Source: UBA1479 sp040216635 (lineage in GTDB: Bacteria; Pseudomonadota; Alphaproteobacteria; Rhodospirillales; Casp-alpha2). Taken from it: a DNA stretch of 64,000 nucleotides. Made by a program: the position numbers and the translations under genes. The stretch lies in contig JAVJOU010000016.1 of assembly GCA_040216635.1 (NCBI GenBank), positions 1 to 64,000 on the forward strand, written 5' to 3'. Position 1 is the first letter of the stretch; each line of letters opens with the position of its first letter. Shown here in pieces: positions 61,453-64,000 of this stretch. The notes beneath the pieces are model-generated. The model saw nothing but the letters and a program-made list of their open reading frames with translations, did not search any database and was not told where the DNA came from.

Positions 61453-62247
61453 ATGTCGTTAACCACTCTCATCGGGTTGCTGGCCGCGTTCGGGCTGTTC
61501 ATCGGCGCCATTTTGATGAGCACCGACAATTTTCTGATTTTTCTCAGCCTTTCCAGCCTTTTGATGGTTGTCGGCGGGACGCTGGCCTCGACCTTTATCT
61601 CTTACGAGCCCCGCTACGTCATGCTGTCGCTGAAGCTGATCTGGCGCATTCTGTTTTCGCCTAAGGTCGGGCGGAATGTGCTGAAATCCGAAGTCGGCCG
61701 CATCATCCGTTGGGCCTATACGGTTCAGAAAAGCGGCCCGCCGGCACTTGAAGCCGAAGCCAAGAAAGCCGTGCGTGGCGATAAATTCCTGAAGTTCGGT
61801 GTCGAAATGGTGATCTCGGGCTACACCGGCGAGGAAGTCCGCGAAATTCTTACCAATGCCATCGAATCCACCTTCGGCCGCAACACGGTCCAGGTCGATA
61901 TTCTGCGCAACATGGGCGGTGCCGCCCCGGCGTTCGGCATGATCGGGACCTTGGTCGGCCTGATCATCATGCTCGACAACCTGGGCGGCGATCCGACGGA
62001 ACTGGGCGCCGGCTTGGCCGTGGCGCTGTTGACCACGCTTTACGGCGTGATGTTCGCGCGCATGATCTTCATGCCGGCGGCGACCAAGATTCAGCAACGC
62101 GAGGAAATCGTACGCTTCCGCAATTATCTGATCGCCGAAGGGTTATCGCTGCTGGCCGACAAGAAGAACCCCCGCTACATCGCCGACCGCATGAACAGCT
62201 TCCTTGACCCGGCGATCCACTTCAACATCGACAAGATGAAGAGGTAG
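61453..62247 (+). CDS. motA: MotA/PomA-type flagellar stator protein
   Basis: 264 residues with four membrane helices. N-terminal LIGLLAAFGLFIGAILMSTD; a cytoplasmic loop with conserved charged residues (about 85-150); then GGAAPAFGMIGTLVGLIIML and GAGLAVALLTTLYGVMFARM, the MotA/TolQ/ExbB proton-channel signature. The 264-residue length and GSLIG-type ends fit PomA-like stators. Ribosome site GGGGAAG precedes the ATG. It is followed by motB. Confidence 0.93.
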   Translation: MSLTTLIGLLAAFGLFIGAILMSTDNFLIFLSLSSLLMVVGGTLASTFISYEPRYVMLSLKLIWRILFSPKVGRNVLKSEVGRIIRWAYTVQKSGPPALEAEAKKAVRGDKFLKFGVEMVISGYTGEEVREILTNAIESTFGRNTVQVDILRNMGGAAPAFGMIGTLVGLIIMLDNLGGDPTELGAGLAVALLTTLYGVMFARMIFMPAATKIQQREEIVRFRNYLIAEGLSLLADKKNPRYIADRMNSFLDPAIHFNIDKMKR

Positions 62248-62304
62248 CCATGCGTCCGCGGGCAATCGCAATCATCGCTTGTTCCGCTGATGTAGGCTGA
62301 TGCC

Positions 62305-63162
62305 ATGGGCGTCCCCGTTAAACCCAATCCCGAAGAAGAAAAAGAAGACTGGCTGGTCACCTACGCCGACGCCATCACCTTGTTGATGTGCTTCTTCGTG
62401 ATGATGCTGACCTTCGCAGAATTCGACATCCCCGCATTTGAAGAAGCCGCTGCCGCGATCAAGGAAAAAATCGGATCGGACGACAACGCCTCGCCGACGG
62501 AAAAGCTGAAAATCGACCTGGAAGATGTCGTCTTCCAAATGCAGGCCGACCGGGCCGTGCAGGTGACCAAGGATTCCAAAGGGGTCGTGATCGAATTATC
62601 TTCCGGTGCATTCTATAAGCCCGGTTCTGCTGAGTTGCGCGAAGAAGCCGTTCCTTACCTTGAGAAAATCGCCCAGACAATCAGCGCACCGCGCTATGCG
62701 ACCTATAACGTACGGCTCGAGGGACACACCGATGACGAGCCGATCTCGACCGATCGTTTTCCTTCCAATTGGGAACTGTCAACGGGACGGGCGGCAACGG
62801 TCGTCCGATATTTCGCCGAAAATGATTTCGTCGACCCTTTGAAGATGAGCGCCACCGGTTATGCCGACCAAAAGCCCAAGGTCCCCAACAGGACCGAAGA
62901 CGGCACACCAATCCCGGAAAACCAGGCGACCAACCGCCGCACGGCGATCCGTGTCACCGCCATGTCGTTGAAGGAACGGGAAGTCTGGTATCAACACCTG
63001 GCCGTGAAACGGGCTGAAGCTGAGGCCAAGAAACAGGCCGAAGCACAGCAAGGCGAACAAGGTGCCGCGCCGGTCGAAGGCCAGCCCCTTCAAGAAGGCC
63101 AGGTTCCGCCCGAAGGGCAGATACCGACAGAAGGGCAAGTTCCCGCCCCTGCTCAACAGTAA
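62305..63162 (+). CDS. motB: MotB-type flagellar stator protein (OmpA domain)
   Basis: 285 residues. One N-terminal membrane helix with the ion-conducting Asp in WLVTYADAITLLMCFFVMML, then a plug/linker and an OmpA-like peptidoglycan-binding domain (VRLEGHTDDEPISTDRFPSN and NRRTAIRVTAM). The C-terminus has an extra Glu/Gln/Gly/Pro-rich tail with EGQ-x-P repeats (EGQPLQEGQVPPEGQIP). It anchors the stator. The gap to motA is 57 bases. Confidence 0.93.
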   Translation: MGVPVKPNPEEEKEDWLVTYADAITLLMCFFVMMLTFAEFDIPAFEEAAAAIKEKIGSDDNASPTEKLKIDLEDVVFQMQADRAVQVTKDSKGVVIELSSGAFYKPGSAELREEAVPYLEKIAQTISAPRYATYNVRLEGHTDDEPISTDRFPSNWELSTGRAATVVRYFAENDFVDPLKMSATGYADQKPKVPNRTEDGTPIPENQATNRRTAIRVTAMSLKEREVWYQHLAVKRAEAEAKKQAEAQQGEQGAAPVEGQPLQEGQVPPEGQIPTEGQVPAPAQQ

Positions 63163-63226
63163 GCCGCTCTGGCGCTGAACGCGCTCTGACCTTTCTGCCT
63201 ATTTTCTGATTTTGAAGAATATGCGG

Positions 63227-63245
63227 AGCCGGTCGCCGACCGGCT
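63227..63245. other. Stem-loop between motB and the metallo-hydrolase
   Basis: AGCCGGTC / GACCGGCT, a perfect 8-bp stem with a 3-base loop (GCC). No T-run follows on either strand, so it is not a clear terminator. Confidence 0.4.
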
Positions 63246-63256
63246 GGTCACGGGCG

Positions 63257-64000
63257 TTATTCGATAATCAGTTCCATGCCTTCGCGGCAGACGAAGTTGC
63301 CTTCCCAGGCCTTTTCCGCTTCGACAGCGAGATTATCCATGAAGGCATCGTCGTGTTCCGGGTCATGGTGGAAGATCGCCAAACGCTTGGCACCGGCCTC
63401 TTGGCATAGGCGCATGCCCTGGTTCCAGGTCGAATGTCCCCAGCCAACCTTGGCCGGAAATTCTTCTTCCGTATAGGTGCTGTCGTAGATCACCAAATCC
63501 GCACCGTCGATCAATCCCAGAATGTTTTGGTCCAATTCGCCCGGAATATGTTCGGTATCGGTGACGTAACAGATCGAGGCACCTTCGTGTTCGATGCGGT
63601 AACCGGTCGCACCGTTGGGGTGGTTCAAGGCTGCTGTCTTCACGGTGATATCGGACGGAAGGGAGAAACTGTCTCCCGCGTCGAAATCTTCGAATCGCAG
63701 TTTGGCCTGCATGGCTTCCAGCGGCACGGGAAACATCGGGTTGTGCATCTGGGTCGATAGAATGTCCTGGATGCCTTCATCGCTTCGGCCCTTCAGATGG
63801 CCGGCCATGATATGGATGGCACATTCGGGATTGTAGGCAGGCACGAAGAACGGAAAGCCGTTGATGTGGTCCCAATGGGTATGTGTCAGCAAAAGGTGGG
63901 AGCACTTCAACCCGGATTGCAAAAACGAATTGCCGTACGACCGGATGCCGGTCCCGGCATCCATGACGAATCGGTAGTCGCCTGCTTCGACTTCAATGCA
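63257..64000 (-). CDS. MBL-fold metallo-hydrolase (5' truncated by window)
   Basis: The frame is open to the last base of the window, so the N-terminus is missing; about 247 residues are present, starting inside CIEVEAGDYRFVMDAGTGIR. The zinc motif is LLLTHTHWDHINGFPFF (HxHxDH), with further ligands in SICYVTDTEHIPG, GWGHSTWNQG and IFHHDPEHDD. It resembles the ribonuclease-Z/PhnP-like branch of the fold. The substrate is unknown. It is convergent with motB. Confidence 0.9.
   Translation of the reverse strand, partial: CIEVEAGDYRFVMDAGTGIRSYGNSFLQSGLKCSHLLLTHTHWDHINGFPFFVPAYNPECAIHIMAGHLKGRSDEGIQDILSTQMHNPMFPVPLEAMQAKLRFEDFDAGDSFSLPSDITVKTAALNHPNGATGYRIEHEGASICYVTDTEHIPGELDQNILGLIDGADLVIYDSTYTEEEFPAKVGWGHSTWNQGMRLCQEAGAKRLAIFHHDPEHDDAFMDNLAVEAEKAWEGNFVCREGMELIIE

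Noticed and set aside
1..64000. CRISPR arrays, prophage, insertion sequences with transposase, rRNA genes
   Set aside because: None seen: no regularly spaced direct repeats, no transposase or phage structural genes, and no rRNA-length match.

Overview
The window is a 64 kb piece of a GC-rich (roughly 60%) chromosome from an alphaproteobacterium, most likely Rhodospirillales-like. The assignment rests on gene content and order. There is the alphaproteobacterial run scpA-scpB-tatA-tatB-tatC-serS-surE-pcm-nlpD, then yajC-secD-secF-Mth938, and the run pcm2-tolC-popZ-valS. PopZ itself, a PAS_5 protein, a DinB with an N-terminal zinc finger and a TrmFO also fit. I could not run searches; family names come from motif recognition.

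Layout. (1) 1-3368: 3' end of trmFO, a TPR/heptosyltransferase-like protein and a squalene/phytoene-synthase-family protein. (2) 3369-6819: an apparent insertion between that gene and the secDF-Mth938 block it commonly follows. It holds a PuuD-like membrane protein, palindromic repeats, an unrecognised protein and an AT-rich two-gene cassette (DNA methyltransferase plus a small, possibly B3-like protein). (3) 6820-23148: housekeeping genes mostly on the minus strand: Sec and Tat export, envelope biogenesis (NlpD-like, NagZ, SPOR), chromosome condensation (ScpAB), SurE/Pcm repair, SerRS and a dGTPase with no canonical start codon. (4) 23253-28601: erpA, xth, tag, GFA, a metallo-beta-lactamase-fold protein, htpX and a gamma-glutamylcyclotransferase. 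(5) 28598-38514: a catabolic-looking accessory cluster with two TauD-type dioxygenases, a homoserine-dehydrogenase-like protein with SAF domain, zinc ADH, core MetE, IlvD, PilZ and a class V aminotransferase bracketed by composite inverted repeats. (6) 38689-46593: MscS, ValS, PopZ, TolC and a second isoaspartyl-methyltransferase-like protein. (7) 46885-47041: tRNA-Cys and tRNA-Asn. (8) 47101-63162: signalling and motility: a partner-switching module, DinB, a repeat coiled-coil protein coupled to a GAF-GAF-PAS adenylate cyclase, a convergent CHASE2 cyclase, a type I secretion ABC/HlyD pair, and a MotA/MotB stator. (9) 63257-end: a truncated metallo-hydrolase.

How the parts work together. Region 3 is a protein-export and envelope block. 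Region 8 looks like second-messenger and stress signalling (two class III cyclases; response regulator, phosphatase and STAS) placed beside a secretion system and a flagellar stator. The most intriguing unexplained signal is a structured stretch in the valS 3' region (about 40396-40640, minus strand) that resembles the 23S rRNA P-loop helix and ends in a strong intrinsic terminator. Next come the methyltransferase/B3-like pair, the non-AUG dGTPase start, and the long Ala/Pro tail on the type I secretion ABC protein.
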